Shown: one piece after another, positions 62,505-64,000 of the stretch
Numbering within the stretch: position 1 is the stretch's first letter
Layout: each line of letters starts with the position of its first letter
Made by a program: the position numbers and the translations under genes
Notes under the pieces: model-generated
Told to the model about the DNA's origin: nothing
What the model saw: only the letters and a program-made list of their open reading frames with translations
Databases searched by the model: none
Assembly (NCBI RefSeq): GCF_963662255.1
Contig: NC_085052.1
Span: 36,900,654-36,964,653, forward strand
From: Cinclus cinclus
Taxonomy: Eukaryota > Chordata > Aves > Passeriformes > Cinclidae
Direction of reading: 5' to 3'
DNA length: 64,000 nt

Positions 62505-64000
62505 CTCTTAACCCCTGTGGTGTCACAATGCATCCCATGCCCTTTTAGGACACCTGACGTCACAATGAATCATTTGATTCTTGGCCTCCATGGTGGCATA
62601 ATTGTACCAGGTTTTACTTGGGCCCCATGCTTTCACAATTCATCCCTGCCCCTTTTAGGCCCATTGGTGTCACAAGGGATCATTAGATTGTTAGCCTGCA
62701 TTGGGTCACAATGGTTCCTTGCTTCTCTTAACCTCTGTGGTGTCACAATGCATCCCATGACCTTTTAGGCCACTTGATGTCACAATGAATCATTTGATTC
62801 ATGGCCTCCATGGTGTCATAATGGTTCCTTGTTTCTATTGGGCCCCATGCTGTCACAATTCATCCCTGGCCGTTTTACGCCCCCTGGTGCCAAAAGGGAT
62901 CCTGGGATTTTTAGCCTCCATTGGGTCACAATGCATCCTTGCTTCTCTTAACCCCTGTGCTGTCACAATGCATCCCATGCCCTTTTAGGCCACTTGATGT
63001 CACAATGAATCATTTGATTCTTGGCCTCCATGGTGGCATAATAGATCCTTGCTTCTATTGGTCCCCGTGCTGTAACAATCCATCCCTGGCCCTTTTTATA
63101 CCCCCTGGTGCCACAAGGGATCATTAGATTGTTAGCCTGCATTGGGTCACAATGGATCCTTGCTTCTCTTAACCCCTGTGGTGTCACAATGCATCCCATG
63201 CCCTTTTAGGCCACCTGATGTCAAAATGAATCATTTGATTCTTGGCCTCCATGGTGGTGAAATTGTACCAGGTTTTAATTGGCCCCCATGCTTTCACAAT
63301 ACATCCCTGCCCCTTTTAGGCCCATTGGTGTCAAAAGGGATCATTAGATTGTTAGCCTCCATTGGGTCACAATGGATCCTTACTTCTCTTAACCCCTGTG
63401 CTGTCACAATGCATCCCATGCCCTTTTAGGCCACATGATGTCACAATGAATTATTTGATTCTTGGCCTCCATGGCGGCATAATAGATCCTTGCTTCTATT
63501 GGTCCCCGTGCTGTAACAATTCATCCCTGGCCCTTTTAGGCCCATTGGTGTCACAACGGATCATTAGATTGTTAGCCTGCATTGTGTCACAATGGTTCCT
63601 TGCTACTCTTAACCTCTGTGGTGTCACAATGCATCCCATGCCCTTTTAGGCCACTTGATGTCACAATGAATCATTTGATTCTTGGCCTCCATGGTCTCAT
63701 AATGGTTCCTTGTTTCTATTGGGCCCCATGCTTTCACAATTCATCCCTGGCCCTTTTACGCCCCCTGGTGTCAAATGGGATCCTGGGATTATTAGCCTCC
63801 ATTGGGTCACAATGGATCCTTGCTTCTCTTAACCGCTGTGGTGTCACAATGCATCCCATGCCCTTTAAGGCCACTTGATGTCACAATGAATCATTTGATT
63901 CTTGGCCTCCATGGTGGTGTAATTGTACCAGGTTTTACTTGGGCCCCATGCTTTCACAATTCATCCCTGGCCCTTTTAGGCCCATTGGTGTCACAAGGGA
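62505..64000 (+). repeat. HOR copy C, cut by window end
   Basis: It follows copy B at an offset of 4,627 bp to the last base, with all the copy tags (CCATGACC, GATTCATGG, CTGATGTCAAAATG, CATTGTGTCAC, GGTCTCATAATGG). Whether it is a 17-mer, a 21-mer or another form cannot be seen. Confidence 0.88.

Larger units (their letters stand above)
884..62562 (+). promoter_or_regulatory. Recurrent TGACGTCA palindromes (CRE-like)
   Basis: The 8-bp palindrome TGACGTCA, the consensus cAMP response element bound by CREB/ATF proteins, starts at 884, 1325, 1765, 5948, 6389, 6829, 11012, 11453, 11893, 15855, 20150, 21032, 25439, 30173, 34468, 35350, 39757, 42731, 45596, 49120, 53743, 54184, 57928 and 62555. 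Most other monomers have TGATGTCA at the same place, one CpG-to-TpG step away. I infer binding potential only; nothing here shows use as a promoter. Confidence 0.4.
1..64000 (+). repeat. Uninterrupted 220-bp satellite array
   Basis: The window is one head-to-tail array of ~220-bp monomers, about 290 copies, all in the same orientation. Landmarks recur every 219-221 bp: TTGGGTCACAATGG, CACAATGCATCCCATGCC, TTTGATTCTTGGCCTCCA and ATTAGATTGTTAGCCT. By-eye consensus GC is about 46% (51/110 in each half). The + strand is pyrimidine-rich (about 62% C+T). I found no unique interval, transposon, inversion or array edge, so the window lies inside a larger array. No stretch of 300 bases holds anything else. 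The family is not one I recognise. Centromeric, pericentromeric or heterochromatic location is an inference from structure only. Confidence 0.98.

Noticed and set aside
1..64000. CRISPR array
   Set aside because: Repeats are contiguous and related over their whole length, with no unique spacers between ~37-bp elements. Element differences are positional and inherited within 220-bp monomers.
1..64000. Telomeric repeats or rDNA spacer
   Set aside because: No TTAGGG or similar tracts occur; the frequent TTTTAGGCC is a monomer feature. No rRNA-like sequence is present.
1..64000. tRNA- or SINE-type Pol III promoter
   Set aside because: GGTTCC recurs but is not followed by the B-box pattern GGTTCGANNCC, and no A box is properly spaced. 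No poly-A tail or target-site duplication is visible.

Overview
The whole 64 kb window is tandem satellite DNA. It contains no recognisable gene, RNA gene, transposon, CRISPR array or unique sequence. About 290 head-to-tail monomers of ~220 bp (219-221 bp) run from base 1 to base 64000 in one orientation, and both array edges lie outside the window. The likely host is a eukaryote, probably a vertebrate. The reasons are array size, layered higher-order repeats, low CpG content, and many sites where CpG in one monomer is TpG or CpA in its neighbour, as germline CpG methylation would produce. I do not recognise the satellite family and cannot name a species.

The array has at least four nested levels. 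(1) A cryptic ~37-bp element built around GTCACAATG, spaced 37-37-36 bp. (2) Three of these make a 110-bp unit. (3) Two diverged 110-bp units, A and B (85/110 identical between my by-eye consensuses), make the 220-bp monomer. The A half is nearly constant; the B half falls into classes I call V, D, D' (a 221-bp form of D), G and R. (4) Monomers are grouped into higher-order repeats (HORs) of 16, 17, 21, 23 and 65 monomers.

Layout: 1-~12,800 holds a 23-mer HOR (5,064 bp), two full copies and a rearranged third. ~12,715-41,368 holds two nearly identical copies of a 14,318-bp unit (64 full monomers plus two 110-bp half-monomers). 41,369-44,800 is a mosaic with a 441-bp local duplication at its left edge. 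44,801-51,860 holds a 16-mer HOR (3,524 bp) in two copies. 51,861-54,133 is mosaic. ~54,134-64,000 holds a 17-mer (3,744 bp), a 21-mer version of it (4,627 bp) and a partial third copy. Shared diagnostic variants show that these domains exchanged blocks by unequal crossover or conversion.

Every monomer has an open frame of about 95 codons on the + strand. These frames nearly all begin at TTG, overlap the next monomer's frame by 68 bp, and rotate through the three phases because 220 is not a multiple of 3. I treat them as by-products of the repeat. The most notable points are the 65-mer HOR, the cryptic 37-bp layer, the half-monomers that show the 110-bp unit can still recombine, a transversion-rich mutation cluster carried through two domains, and recurring TGACGTCA palindromes.
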